In this document: one piece after another, positions 51,175 to 64,000 of the stretch
How the letters are laid out: every line of letters starts with the position of its first letter
How positions within the stretch are numbered: the stretch's first letter is position 1
Source of the DNA: Chaetorhynchus papuensis
Lineage: Eukaryota; Chordata; Aves; Passeriformes; Rhipiduridae
Direction of reading: 5' to 3'
Length of the DNA stretch: 64,000 nt
NCBI GenBank assembly: GCA_013396525.1
Contig: VWYX01000793.1
Span: 315,999 to 379,998, forward strand
Program-made: the position numbers and the translations under genes
The notes under the pieces: generated by a model
Seen by the model: only the letters and a program-made list of their open reading frames with translations
The model's database searches: none
What the model was told of the DNA's origin: nothing

Positions 51175-53984
51175 GTTATTCTGAGGAGACCAGTCCTTGC
51201 ATTAACGGTCTGGGTCTTTCTCCTCTGAATAAGTTTGGAACCTATTGTATTATTTCAGTCTCATCTGCAGGGGGTTGGAGATATTGAAGAAAATTTTCTA
51301 TGTGTTCCTCAAAAATCAGCCTGCAGAGAAGTCCACAATACAAGTTCACTTGTTATAAGACACCAGAGATTCCAAATGAGAAAGGATGAGTTATTTTGGA
51401 GATTTTGGCAGATGGCCCTCCACAATTTCATTAGTGCCAGGATATTAATGTCCCTGCTCTCTGCCTCAGAGCAGCTCTGGGACCTAGAGGTGATGCTGGC
51501 CACCAGCTGAACCCATCCAGAATGTGGCTGTCACATGGGGAGCTCAGCGCTGCGTTCAAACTGCTGCCCCAAAAGCTACCCAAGGGATTTTATTTTAGGA
51601 GGAAAGTTAAAATCATAAACTCAAACACTTGAATATGCTCAAGGAGAACTGTAATTTACAGATTTCTAGAGAAGTCTTGCTCAATCAAGCCATTTCCACC
51701 ATGGGTTTTGGCTGGGTGTCTCAAAACAAATTTAAAGAGAAGCAGGGTCTTGTCACCGTCGCCTGCTTGCTGGCTGGATTTGTAGACCATTTCCTTCAGA
51801 GCCAGGTTAAAGCCAGCTTAAAACCTGAATTTATTTTTCCTTACTGTTCAGATAATGCCACAAAAACAACGCTGTTTCCTTCCCTTCTCCCTATCTTAAT
51901 ATCAGTGACCCCACGACCCCCAGCCTAATCCTCTATCTGAGTTAAATCTCCCAGAGGTGCCTGAGATTACTGAACAACTGATGACTTCAAAATAAACACA
52001 CTTAAGAGTGACTGCCTATACACAGTCCCACCTAATAAACAGAGCAGACGGGATTTGCTCTGGGAAGCAATGGGAAGTTATGACTTTGGCTCTTGGGAAG
52101 CGCATTTTTATTCACACAATTTATGGTCCTCACCCTGGTGTGCTTTGAAGGCATTTTTGCACGTCTGTCTCTGGCCCCTGCCGTTTGTGACTGATCAACC
52201 TTTTAATCCGGGTGGTGTCATTCTGCCAACACAGAGATTTTATTCGGGTGTGTGGAGGCACCAGTTCCTCTCTCAGGACAGTCCTGCTTTACTGCCAGTG
52301 GGAGTGGGTTCCACCAGTCCTACACAGTGCCAGGGACCACTGGCCCAGATGTTTTACGAGTTATTTTGCACAGCCTTTGGACATCTCAAAGAAAAGGAGA
52401 CGGACCAGAGAAGAGCTTCACTAACAGCTTTACTGATCACCTTGACTCTCAAACAGTATTCACCCTGTCCATGCCTCTGGATTACAGAGCCAGGAGTCAC
52501 ACAGGAACAGAAGGAACGGGTTACAAAAGTAAACATCCCATATAAATCAACTTGAATGTTTATGGTGTTCAACTTTCACCTTCAAAAAGATAAAGCATTA
52601 TAAAACCTCCAAACCACTCACATAAAGCAAGTGGAGTCCTGAGGTCCTGAGGCTGGCACTGCCCAGGAGTGTTGGTACCAGCAGCTGTCCTTGGGACAGC
52701 TTGAATTTTGTTTCGCAAACACATTGGCAAGGTCGGAGGTTTGATTTTATGTGACAATTTAATGCGATTTGGTTTTTAGGGAAGTAAACACAACCTACAG
52801 AAACAGATCTAGAGAACCACTGCCACCTCTTTAAAGAGGGAGGGGAAGTGAATAAATGTGTGCTTGGACTGGGCTTAGGAACACCCCAGCCTTTCCACCA
52901 GAAATCATTTCCTTCACTGAACTTGGGTTTGGGAGTAAAGTTAGATGAAAATCCTTTGTTCCAAGGTACTCTCACAAACACTCACATATTGTGTTTTATT
53001 GTGCCAGGTCAGCAGCTTCAGACTGGACATCTGAAGGCTCCTGAAGGCCAGCACCATGTTAGTGCTGTATGTGATAGCTAAGGAGGAGAAATCACAGCCT
53101 TTGTGCCAGAGGGATTTCTCCTTATCCGTGTTCTGTGCTTTGTCTCTAGCTGAAGAGCATAAGAAAGCCCAGAAAACAGAAACCAAGGTAACCCTCATCA
53201 AATACAGAAGCATTCCTGGTCATGTCAGCGGTGGACAGGAGGGCCTGTCCCCCTGTGGAACCAGGTGGAAAGGTTGCCGGGTCCACCTCTTCAATTTCTC
53301 TAACTAAGGCCCCAAATAATGCCAAAATGGAAAGAAAAAGCTTTGTGGGAGCACCTAATAAGCAACTGCAAAGTAAAACAAGGAAACCTTATTCACAGAA
53401 AAAATGCTTGAGTGGTCCCAAACCTTCTTATGAAATATTATTGCTCATAAAACAGACAACAAATTCAGGAATTACAACAGAAGAAATGCATTTTTTGTTA
53501 AGCTTAAGACAAATTGGAGTGGTGTTCTTCTGGTGTGTTTGCTGTACAGGAGACTTGAAGATGAAAGGCAACCCTAGGAAAACTCTCAGGCCAAGCTTTG
53601 CATTCACAGGACTCCAGTAGCTGGAATTACAGGATGACCCCTGCACAGACCCATGATTAATAACAATACCACAAAAACAAGTACTTAAATTTCACACTAT
53701 GATGTCAGCTCTTGAGCAGGCAACTTATTGTTTGCCTTTGCTCTCTCTTTTGGACATGTGCCACCACAATGCAAATGCTAAATAAGCATTACTGGAAGTG
53801 TTTGAGTGACTATATCCTGTCAGTGCCCAGACTGCAACTCCATTCTCCTACTTGGTTCAAAACAAACTGCAGCATTAATACTGAGATATACAGTTCTGCA
53901 GGGTTCTCCTTTTGTAGTTATCCTAATCTGTAATCAAACAAAAAATCAAATATACAGTTTCAGGTCAAAATAGTTACTTGGGGG

Positions 53985-54018
53985 AAAAAAAAAAAAGAAA
54001 ATAGAAAAAAGAAAAATG
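53985..54018 (+). repeat. A-rich tract
   Basis: A12 at 53985-53996 followed by GAAAATAGAAAAAAG units. Confidence 0.75.
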
Positions 54019-57000
54019 CAAGTCCCTGATTTTCCAGATTAATGAAAAGCAATAAAAGTGCTTGCCCAAATCTGTTCAGTTCCATTGGTTTCCAGAAGAT
54101 GGGTTTCCCCTTTCCTTGAATCTCTTGTGCTGTTGCTAGGAATTAGTGAGCTGTGAAACTCACCTAATGAGGTCAGCATCAGGAAATAGCTCTGGAAAAA
54201 CAGGTCCTGGGGGATCTACTAAAGGACTCCCCCAGTGTCCAAACGAAATCCTGGATGCATCGGCACATTGTACAGCCGGGGCTGCGGGAGGAACGTGCCC
54301 AGCTTTGTTGTTGTTTTTCCTATAAAGGGACAGCTAAGGAAAGTGAAACTATTAACTCATCCACTGGAATTTCTGCTCACAAACCGTGCCCCCTGTTAAA
54401 GCTGCTCATAAAAGCCTTTCGGCTAGTTAGTTCCATATGTTCCCCAAACCCGCAGTTATTGCTTCTGAAAGGCAGGAGTAGTTAACAGTCTGCGGCTTGG
54501 CACTGACCAGGGAGACCCAGGGACCTCGCTGTTCCCCCTCCCTTTCAAACTGCCAACTAACCAGCTTACTAAACCAGTCTGAGTCTGACTGAGGCGCTTG
54601 GAGAAACCCCAAACCAGCAGCCATCCTGCGGCTCAGCTGTGACAGTGACACAGAGGTACGGACCAGGGCAGAGCAGCCACAATACTGATGTGCAGCCACA
54701 AGACTAAGACTGGTTTTCTTGATGCTGCAGGGCCATGGGGGCTCCAGCCTTCAGCCCTACATGCCCAAAGCTCTTGCTGAAGTTGACTTCAACAGCTTTA
54801 CTTCAGCCCCCTGACTTTTCTCTTTATGCAGGGATCTCATGACGCATTTGCGCACGCAGAAGTAATTTTGTTTTTTGTTTTATTTTCCCTGTGTTTGGAT
54901 TGAATCAAAAACAAACTGAAAAATTCTTGACAGCAAACACTGCAGAGTGCATGAGAGCCCCATTCTCTCAGCCCAAAGTTCCCTGAGCTGGAGAAGAAGT
55001 CCCTGGATTGATGGCAGCTCACACATTCCCTGGGCTGACCCTACTACACCATTGCTTCGGCTCCAAGTTCCTGGCTTCAGCAGGGCTGGGGCAGGCACGG
55101 GGTTCAGTCAGAGCCTGGAGAGCAGCAGTTTGGGGGTTTGGTGGGTTATGTGATAGAACAGGCAAGACAGCTACAGCTGGTGCTCCTAGATGCAAATCTT
55201 CTCTTGCACAAGGTCCTTAAGACAACAAAGACATGGAATTAACTTCTGTCCTGAAAGCACTTTAAAAATGTATACTATAAATACCACACCCACTCTAAAT
55301 AGGTCAATAAAAACCCAAAAAAGGTCTTAAATATGTAAACTGAAGTCAGCAGCAGCTGTAGCAAAGGCAGCATTGGAAGGAGGGTAAGATCTGAAAACTT
55401 TTCTTCTAACAGCAGTGACCTCTGTTACTTGCTAAAGGCACTTAAGAGTCCAGATTAACACACAAGAAAGGGCGGGGGGAAAAGAGTTTTGATATGGAAT
55501 TTCCATCCTTTCCCCTTTTGTGAAGCACCACACTGATGGAAGGATGTTTTAGTTCCAGTGCCCTCACCACATCACTCAGCAGGGTCTCTTTTGCCAGTAA
55601 CTCAGCTTGAAGTCCAACCAGTCACAGTGTGGGTGAGCACTGACTCTGTAGGATAACTCTGCCTTGGTCAATGCCCACATTCAAGCTTAGGGAAATAAAT
55701 TAGGAAACAACAGCAAGACAGATTTGCATCTTAATCAGAACTGAAACTCTGGAAGGGACAGAATTACTTCTGTTAAATTTGCAATCTAAATGTAGGACGT
55801 GTTTGGTTTTTTATTATGCAGGATTTACTTGCATCCAGTACTTCTGCGTTGGTCTTGTTTCTCAGCTGTGCTGAGCTCAGTAAATTAATTTTGATGAGTA
55901 AACCTATCTAAAAGGCTAAATATTTTCCCCAAATGAGTTACACTCTGAGCAGTCTAATTCTGCAAATGTTTTTCTGATGAAGTGCAACCCAGTTCCAGTA
56001 ACCAGCACCCTGCCCAGCAATGATGGCTTGCAGGTCCAAGTGTCACTGTTTAGACTTCTGGACTGGAGTCTTCGATCTTGTAAACAAAAAGGTAAACTCA
56101 GTAAAAACCCAGTAAAATCAGTTCATACTTCTGGCATGAGAGAGCACTCTTGAAGGAAGGCTGAACTCAGAGTGGTTCTAAAGAAAATTCCTTCTCTGTG
56201 GAAGTCGCCTCAGCTATTCAATTATGTGACTTAAAGGAAGGACATTCTAGACAACAAAACACTGCATATGAAATGTTCACCAGTAACCTAAAAATCCCAT
56301 ATTAGTTTTAATCAAGTAACACACGATGGTGTAAATTGTTTCACCTTCTTTCTTTACACCCTTCATGTTAATCTGTGGCAAAGGAGTCACAGGTCTTCCA
56401 GGGCTGAGTAGCTGGCAACTGGGTTTGATTTTAAACAACCCATAAAAAGAAATTGGAAAGACCATTATGAGGGCAAAAGGCTGGAGTGCTCAACTGGTCT
56501 GAATGGACCCAACTCCACACAGAGAAGGGAGATGGACTCTGTGACACGGGATGGTGGCTGTCTAAAGCAGCACCCCTAGATCATGTGAAACCCACAGGCA
56601 CAGAGGAAGGCAGAGACACTTCTCACCCAGACAAAGCAGGCAGTGTTCCAGTGGGACAAACTGGACACGGCCTTGCTGCCTATCTGGGCTGTCTGCCAGC
56701 CTGGTTCCTGCACACCTCTGGGTCCCCACAGTTTTCCCCTGTGCTACCACCCCAGCAAGCGCTGCTTGGCCTCCAGCTCCACTTCCTGGGGGTATCTCAC
56801 CAGTTAATAGCCAAGAGCAAACCCCTGTATTCAGAAACCCCAAATGCTGCCTCAGTGTCAGGGAACCCCCCCCCACACCCCATGTAACACAAGAGCTCTG
56901 TGGGCGCTGGAGGTTTGTGAGGAGGTTTCTGGAGAAGAGCAGTGTTCCAGGAGAGGTGCCGCAGCGGCTGCAGCACGTTGCTCAAAGGTGTCACTGAAAC

Positions 57001-58859
57001 AAGAACAGTCAGCCCAGATAAGCCCAACAGCCCCAAAAGCGTCTGGTAGCAGACACTTTGGGAAAGCATGTAAGAAATGAGGTGAGCAGAGCGCGAACTT
57101 TTCTCAGACAACACTTCCCATCTTCTGGAAATCTGCCAGTTGGGGACCTTGTGGATGAAAATACCTCTTCTCCTATCGCTCCTTCCCACCCACCTCCCTG
57201 CTCCCCATGCCTTCACCTCAAAGCTGTCCCCATGCTGCTCCACTCCTCTGAAGAGCAGCCATCTGCCTGCTCTGCGCAGAGAGGAGCTCTCAGCTTGCTG
57301 CTTTGCTCAGCAGTTTCATTCCCAAATGGAAGGCTGGCAGGACGCCCGAAGGGCAGCGCCCACGATCACTTTTCTCCACCTTAAATGGGCACATTGTCCC
57401 TTCACCTTCAGAGGGGGCACATGAAATCCTTCCCAAGAACCTGAAACCACGTTTGCGCTCAGCTCACGAGTAAAATTGTTACCGGGCCCTTCTGGGGTTT
57501 TGATTTTTCTTTTTTTTGTCTCCACTGTAACAGAAGGAATGTGGGAACATGCCCGGAGTGGAGCGGACCAGTTGGCCCCAGTGACGAGTGAGCTGCAATG
57601 AAAGGGGCACCCTGATGGAAAAAAGCAAAGCTCTGGGGCAATTTGGGGAACTCCCAGCTTCAGGCACCCAGCCTGAGACATTTTTTTAAAAAGTCTAGTT
57701 TCATGATATCCTAAGCATCCACCCTCTGAAAAATGCAACCTGTCCTGGGTATATTTAATTTGGGGTTTATTCATATTACTGCTTAATTTTGAACTGTTGC
57801 TTTTTAATTACCAGCTGAAGCTACATAGTAAAACGGACTAGCCCCACAGGCATGTTTTTCTTTCTATTATATTACAGTGAGGCAGCAGATTAACTCCTTC
57901 AGCCATCCCAGCTTAACACCTCGCGATGCCAGCGTGGCCCCTTTCCAGGCTGCTGCTCCTGCAGCAGGAATGGCTGGAGGGGACACAGATCTTTATGTCC
58001 TGAATTTCCATCTCCCAGCCCGGGGTATCAGCAGAAGCAGGTGCCAGTTTCAATATGTGTCTATCCTGGAGAGTAAATCACAGCCCATGGGGAAGGGGAG
58101 CGCTTTCCAGGAAGCCAGATGGAGCTGCAACCTCTGGCCAAAGACAAACACTTTGGGGCAACAACTGTCTCAGCTTTCTAGTCTCCATGTGAGCACCACT
58201 GAGCTGACAGACGTAGAAAAGGGAATGTTTCCTAAGCCTGAAGGGGACTGAATCCTCATGAGGTCCAGGAGGGAAAGGGGATAAGAAATAGAAATTAAAA
58301 TTCAGAACAGCATAAGAAAAGGAAAACTTCAAGAGGAAGCAGGGAGCTGAACTCGTCAGGTATAACCACTTGTTTTGAATTGTTGTTTTTTCTTTTAGCT
58401 TAGCATTATCTCAAGTTTGAATTAATTTTATTATGCAAGATGTTTCTGCCATTGGGGTGCATAGTGACCAGGCACGGGGTACCCCAAGTCTGTTAACAAA
58501 CACAGGGCTTGATCTGGCAGCTGCTCCCTTTGGGTTTTCCTCACCTGCAGAAAACCCAAGCCCTTAACCAGGACAGACAATGGGACCCCATCTGTGCCAG
58601 CTGTTACAGGGCACAGCGATCCCTGGGTGGCCTTACCAGGACAGCCCCTCTTTCCTCCTGGGAATTCACCGTTTTATCCTCAGGATCAGGGCTCCAATGC
58701 AGACCTAGTAAAGCACAGGGCACTGCTCACCCCTCGTGCTGCCTCCTTCTCCCAGAGCTGCTGCATCAAAGCATGAAAATGGCTGGAGCTGGTGCTCCCC
58801 TCTAGTGCAGTCTACATAAAAATTACTCAAAATCCAGTTAGCCAGGGAAAGAAGGAGAC

Positions 58860-59240
58860 CTACTCATCAAATCACAGCAGCTCGAATTTCTAATATCATC
58901 TACTTGCAGCCAAGCACTTGCCTTCAAATTAAGCAGAGGCCAAGAATAATTACTTACTATTCGCTGAGATATTTACATCAATTATTCAGCAAATAAATTC
59001 AGCTAACAAATAGCTTCAAGGAAACTGCAATCTATTCACAGTCAAGTTGCCAAGCCAGAAGAAAATTATAAAACTAATTATTTGCAACAAAGTTCTCTGT
59101 TAGCTTTCAAAGTCAGAATGATAAATTCAGACACTTTATTTTCTACTATATATTGGCTCCCTCAATCTAATGCTCCTGTTTATGAATTATGGGAGGTTAT
59201 AGCTGTCTCTTGAAAGATAACTGTTATATTTTTATTATCA
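58860..59240. promoter_or_regulatory. Candidate intronic regulatory element (AT-rich, TAATTA motifs)
   Basis: A 380-bp AT-rich, repeat-free stretch with TAATTA at 58947-58952 and 59075-59080, plus several ATTA cores. It has few stop-free frames and no microsatellite. It could be an enhancer in the intron 5' of exon A; this rests on motif texture only. Confidence 0.27.
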
Positions 59241-62200
59241 TTGGAACAAAAAGATTTTTTTTGCTTGAAGCCTTTTTAAGCCTAGCCTAAACAGTCTCCA
59301 CTCCAGTCAGAGAACACCTATGAAATCAGCTACCAGTGAGGATATGCTGCTAAAAAACCAAGAGTGTTCTCAGATTTTTGCTCTCCTGGCTAGAACCATG
59401 AACCAGATGCTGCTGCAAAACAATTATTTAATTTGGCAAATTCTGAAAAAAGCATTTCATTTGAGTAACACTTTCATTTTCTTTTTTCTTCCAATTAAGA
59501 AAGGATGTAGAAGAATATTCTTTGCACAGCTTCAAATATTACTGAAGGTGGGATATTTCCTCACATAAATAATAAAATGAGTAATTAATACTGTTTTCAG
59601 GCACCATTCTGGTCCATATACATAAACAGCAAAGAGAATACCTGAAAGAGATTTGCCTCAGTTTCCCTTTCTGCCCCTTCAGATTAACTTGCCCCAGCCA
59701 TCCTCTACTAATTCACTTGGCAGGGAATTTTGCCCTGTGTTTGTATTTTGTACAAGGGCAGTTGTGCTTTCCATTTAATTGTTCCTCAAATCTGAGATAT
59801 AACTATAAAATTCTAGCTTGGATTTTGAGTAGCAAATGTTCAGGACCACTTAAGGATGAGGTGAAGCTCTGGAATTATTCAGTGAAGGCACAAACAATGA
59901 ACACATTGGAGAAAAATGTCAGAGAGTTTATATAGAGAGGCAAAAATTGAATAGATTGCAAAAGAAGTTGCTCAGGAAACATGGCTTTACTGAGCTCTGG
60001 TAACTAGAAGTTACTAGATTCAAAGCATTAGGATACAAGCATTACTAAGACAAAGACTTTGTGGAGTCTTGTTTAAATTGCAAATTCTGAATCTTTTTTT
60101 CTGAGGGAGTGACCTCTCTTTGCTTTTAGGAAGCTAAACTACGCTTTAGTTTGCCTGTTTTCATCACATTTTGCTTTGGGCACAAATGACTGCGAGATCT
60201 GCTCTTTCTATGCTGATAGAAACTGAAATGGGATTAACCAAAAAGCAGCAAACTATTCCATCCAAATCGTTTGCCCTAAATTTTCTTATTAGTGTCTACC
60301 CACACTGAGTTGAAACTTGTCAATGCTGGTTTTCTCCAAAGCTGTCAGCTGAAATAAGCTGGTTCTGTTCCTCGCAGGCTGCATTTGCCAGTGATCTTTC
60401 TGCTTTCAAAACATGCCCCTGCCACCAAATATAGCAAGACTGCTGCCCTTTTCAGAATTTCCCACAGGTACACGGTGACGTGGAAGAGGGAACAAAAGCA
60501 GCATGGCATTTTTCAAGCTATTGTCACAGGAATGCTTGGTACACAAGAATGTCAGAGCGAAGCCAAGCCCCGTGCACGGCTCTGAAGGTAGATGGATGAG
60601 GGTACGAGCCAGTGACTTGCAAAGATTACAGACCAGAGCCATTAAAGCCTTGAGAGGAGGGGAAGGACTCCTGATGCAAGAAGATAGAAAGATCCACAAA
60701 ATCCCTTTCAATTACAATGGGAGTTGCTCAAGAAAAGCAATCCCATTGTCTTCTCTTTGGACTTTTCATAAGAGCATGGGGAATGGCAGAGCAGATGTCC
60801 CTGCAGCACGGAATGAAGGCTCCAGCCCAGCCCTAGTCATCTTAAGGCACTCTTGCCAGCCTCTTCTCTAATAAATTCAGAAGCTCTGGCACCTAAGAGT
60901 TTCCAGATGATCCTGCAAGCCACCTTTTGAGGACTGACTCAAGGGCCCTTGCCTCTGTTATACTGCCCGACCAAGAGACCAACTCCCAGCTGGCACCAGG
61001 GCTCCTCAGAGCTGGGCCTGCTGCCTACCCTGCAGTCTTGGGCAGAGTTTGACCCTTTGTATTCACAACTAAATGCTACCAGATGGATGCATCAGTTCAA
61101 AGGCTGGTGGAAACAATTAAGATTACAGGAAGCCACGTTTATCCTTCCACCTATAGCACTGAATTAATCACGGCTGATAGGGATCTAAGCAGAGCCCACT
61201 CAAGGCTCTGATTTATATCACTACCTGTCAAGAGATGGCAGAAGATTGCCCAGTAGCTGCTGAATGCTTTTTTTCCCACCCTCTCCCTCTCCTGGGGAGA
61301 CAAATATAAGCCAGGACATTCCTGCTCTGCTCAGGATGCCATGAAACCTAACCTCCTGTTGACACAAGCATTAGGCCCCAGGACTGTATAACAGGTCACT
61401 GACAGAAAGATGTAAGATAGAGCTCCCAAATTTGGCTGGCCACACACAGGCAGGCACTGGGGTACGGTGCTCCTGGCTCCCAGAGCCTGCATACCTGGGA
61501 GGGAGACTTGGAGGCTGACAGACACCACGGGGCCCTCATCAAACCATTTCTCAGTTCTGGCAAGTCCAGGGGCTGATGCTGCCTGAGATTCCTATGAATC
61601 CTGTTTCCTAACTAGGCTGCAAAGGTTGGATTTCGTTCTGAACACAGGAAAGATCCAGGGAGCACTGGACAGTTGTGTCCTTACAGTTGCTATTAAAAGA
61701 ATGACAGAGAAGGAGTGCCAGAACCCATCCATACTGGGTGGGACTGGAAGTCTGAGCGCCCACACGTGAATCTGAATATTTGTGCTCAGATAAATTAAAC
61801 CCTCAGTGATCATCTGCCTGTGAGAAGTCCAGTGTCAAGGGCTGAGAGGGGACTCTCAGTAACTTTGAGCTCAGTGCTTTCTTTGGAAGCAAATCTGAAG
61901 TCTGAATGCTCAGGGACTCACTGATGAGCACATTTCATGTCAAGCATGAAATGGGAATGGATCTGTTACCATATGCTGAGCTTTTCTCCATTCCTGGGAG
62001 GCAAAACAAAGACCAACAAGAAGGCTTGAGTCAACACAAGGGTTAACTTAAGAACCGAGCTTGCTTAAAATAAAAGTTGTCACCAACCAAAACGAACAAG
62101 TAGCCATTGAAGAGAAAACTGTTCAGATTTATGGGCCCCATTCTAGAGACATAAAAGGGGAGTCAATCATCATTTGAAGTTTATTTTTTTAATAAGAGCT

Positions 62201-62784
62201 CCTCAAATATTCCCCCCACTTTTCATTGCCAGAAATGTAAGCTTGTGGCTGTGAAAAAGTTAAAAATTAGGGGTTTCCTAAGTGGGAGCAGAATGCATGG
62301 TCGCTCTGTATGACCCCAGCTACTGCTAATTCCCAGTGGAAGCATCAATAGCTTGTGAAATACACTCCTTTCTTTTCTTGTACAAATTATTCCTTTATAT
62401 TTTTGAACTTATGAACCTCCTGGCTTAATAACAACTCCACAAGAAAGAAGGAAAATAATTGAGTGTTTATAACAGCACGCATCTTTTTTTATTATCATCC
62501 CAGGCTGTGGCACTTTCAGTTTAGCAAAGCTTTAGTTGAAGCCGCTCTGCAAAACCATTCAGAAACAGGAGGAGGAGAGGGATGGGAAGGACATCTCCTC
62601 CTACATAGGAACTGTGGTCAGTGGACATTTTTTAAATTTCTCAAACATACAGTTTCACTGTCTTCCACCTACTCCCTAAACTATAACCTACCCACTTACT
62701 ACCTGTTTGAGTCACAAGCAGAAATTAAAACACTGCTCCAGCCTCACAGCCTGCAAATGAGCTGCAGCACATCAGAATGTGGGC

Positions 62785-62880
62785 CATAAAAAATTGCAAA
62801 ACAAAGCAAGACAAAAACCTCAACAACCCACCCAAACACGCAAGGAAAGAAAGAAACAAATCAAGGGAAAATAATCGCAA
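62785..62880 (+). repeat. A-rich low-complexity stretch
   Basis: A-rich sequence with AAAGC, AAAC and GAAA units (for example GGAAAGAAAGAAACAAA at about 62843). No coding potential. Confidence 0.6.
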
Positions 62881-63119
62881 TAAACTGTCTTTAGCCTCTT
62901 TCTTTTTCCGGTTTTAAATGGAAAGCAGTTTGACAGTGCTGCAACAGATGACAGTCTATTTATTTTCTCTAACAAATCTACAGTTGGTGGATACCCCTCT
63001 ACCTCCCAAAAGACTTACATGGCTCAAACTAAAAAAGGCTAACAGTAGAAAGTATGTTTACTCAATAGGAAATGGCCATGCCAGCCTCAGGAAGTGCTCA
63101 TCTTCCTCCAGCAGCTGGT

Positions 63120-63260
63120 TTAACAAGCACTAAATCACTGAGTATTATATTCTAGATAATTTGCTGCCCAGTATCGTCACTTTGTTGATTAATATGCTAA
63201 CTCATAATAATAATGGATTCATAATGGTACACTTGGCAATTAATATTCTGAATTAGACAC
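63120..63260. promoter_or_regulatory. Candidate regulatory element with SOX/homeodomain-type motifs
   Basis: CTTTGTTGATTAATATGC at about 63180-63197 combines a SOX-type core with a homeodomain-type core, and GGCAATTAATATTC follows at about 63235-63248. The stretch is AT-rich without simple-repeat structure. Inference only. Confidence 0.25.
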
Positions 63261-64000
63261 CCCGCCAGGGAACAATCCTGTGCCCTCCCAGGTCAGTGGT
63301 GCAAGCACAACCCAACCCTTTTAAAGGAAGATTATGACAAGGTCAGACGAGCATTTTAAGGACGTGGTGCACAAAATTCCAGCAGCATTTCCTTGAAGAG
63401 GCTCAAGGAATGTCACCACACACACTTTAGCAGAGCCCAGTGCTCACAGACACATCTTCACTTTGCTGTCAGCAAGGACAATCAAATCCTGCTTCCCTGG
63501 AGCAGCTTCCTGTCAATAAAACTCACCTCTGACCAATACTGGCTTGGTTGAAACTGAGCTGTGTAAATCAGAGCTCAGCATCCTTGAGGTTTTCAAACAT
63601 CTGCCTTTACAGCAGTTATTTACAGGTGATATTTTTTCGGGTTCTCACTGGTATAATCCAGTAGTAACTCTTTCAAGCTGATGGATTTGCACCAAGCTCC
63701 ACCACTCAATTGATTACACCACCAAATAAGGGGCTCCTACCTTCTTTGCCTATGTTTTACAAAAATCAACTGAAGGTACAAATGGAGGACTAATTTTAAC
63801 AGTTTCTTACGGGCGACAGAGGTATTTCCTTCAGTCATGTTTGCCCAGACATCTTTCCTTTCTCCTTAGTGAGAGCTCTAAAATGCAGCTTCTGAGGCCA
63901 GGCTAAACCCGCACTAAATTTGCTCCATAAAATGAGGTCCCCTGCAGCTGGAACATGTGGATGGTGTAGGATTCGAGTGGCAGCCACCGCCTGCCGCTCT

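Larger units (their letters stand above)
48904..64000 (-). other. TRABD2B: TRABD2B intron 5' of exon A, continuing beyond the window end
   Basis: The preceding TIKI coding sequence (long conserved catalytic-domain exons) is not visible between exon A and the window end, so I infer intron of at least 15 kb. It contains low-complexity blocks (49601-49730, 50361-50410, 51141-51174, 53985-54018, 62785-62880) and AT-rich candidate regulatory stretches (58860-59240, 63120-63260). From 51200 to 53980 and 54020 to 58850 I see unique sequence with only chance-type open frames, the longest 166 codons at 52055-52555 with no recognisable family. Confidence 0.7.

Noticed and set aside
52055..52555. Longest open frame of the window (166 codons, plus strand)
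   Set aside because: No recognisable domain, overlapping frames open in the same stretch, and no repeated or conserved motif. Length is compatible with chance in 64 kb.
57316..57774. 152-codon minus-strand frame
   Set aside because: No domain recognised, and several alternative frames of similar openness overlap (57459-57641, 57479-57667).
1..64000. CRISPR arrays, operons, insertion sequences, phage or plasmid modules, tRNA and rRNA genes
   Set aside because: Nothing of the kind was visible on either strand. The window reads as vertebrate intronic DNA.

Overview
This is vertebrate, most likely bird, nuclear DNA. Two coding exons are interrupted by long introns with consensus GT/AG splice sites. 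The recognisable interspersed repeats are CR1 LINE 3' ends carrying the TTCTGTGAT/TTCTATGAT-type terminus typical of avian genomes. Repeat density is low, and the long bacterial-type reading frames, operons, Alu/L1-type elements and recognisable LTR elements are all absent. No organelle, viral or prokaryotic signature was seen.

The only gene I can support is a fragment of a TIKI-family metalloprotease gene on the minus strand, best matched to TRABD2B (TIKI2). Transcription runs from high to low coordinates. Exon A (48727-48873, 49 codons, phase 0/0) is spliced across a 15,583-bp intron to exon B (32969-33143, 58 codons plus one base, phase 0/1). Together they encode 107 contiguous residues of the C-terminal half of the TraB/TIKI catalytic domain. 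The encoded protein is known from its family as a membrane-anchored protease that clips the Wnt N terminus and so inhibits Wnt signalling. Exons for the signal peptide and first half of the catalytic domain must lie beyond position 64000. The exon for the second GX2H histidine and the C-terminal tail was not found and probably lies before position 1.

Layout (gene 3' to 5' as coordinates rise): 1-32968 is intron downstream of exon B, with two clear CR1 3' ends (11141-11276 and 27275-27328), a full-length-looking CR1 tail (14432-14610), an old CR1-like relic (31553-31800) and scattered simple repeats. 33144-48726 is the intron between the exons, holding the longest CR1 tail (48262-48535) only 191 bp from exon A. 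48874-64000 is upstream intron with simple repeats, an A/C-rich low-complexity block (49601-49730) and AT-rich stretches dense in homeodomain-type motifs. All four clear CR1 copies point along the plus strand, antisense to the gene.

The many 60-166-codon open frames elsewhere look like chance frames: they lack family signatures, are often open on both strands and have no convincing splice context. I found no undescribed system. The best leads are candidate intronic regulatory blocks, which need cross-species alignment, and small details of the TIKI exons.
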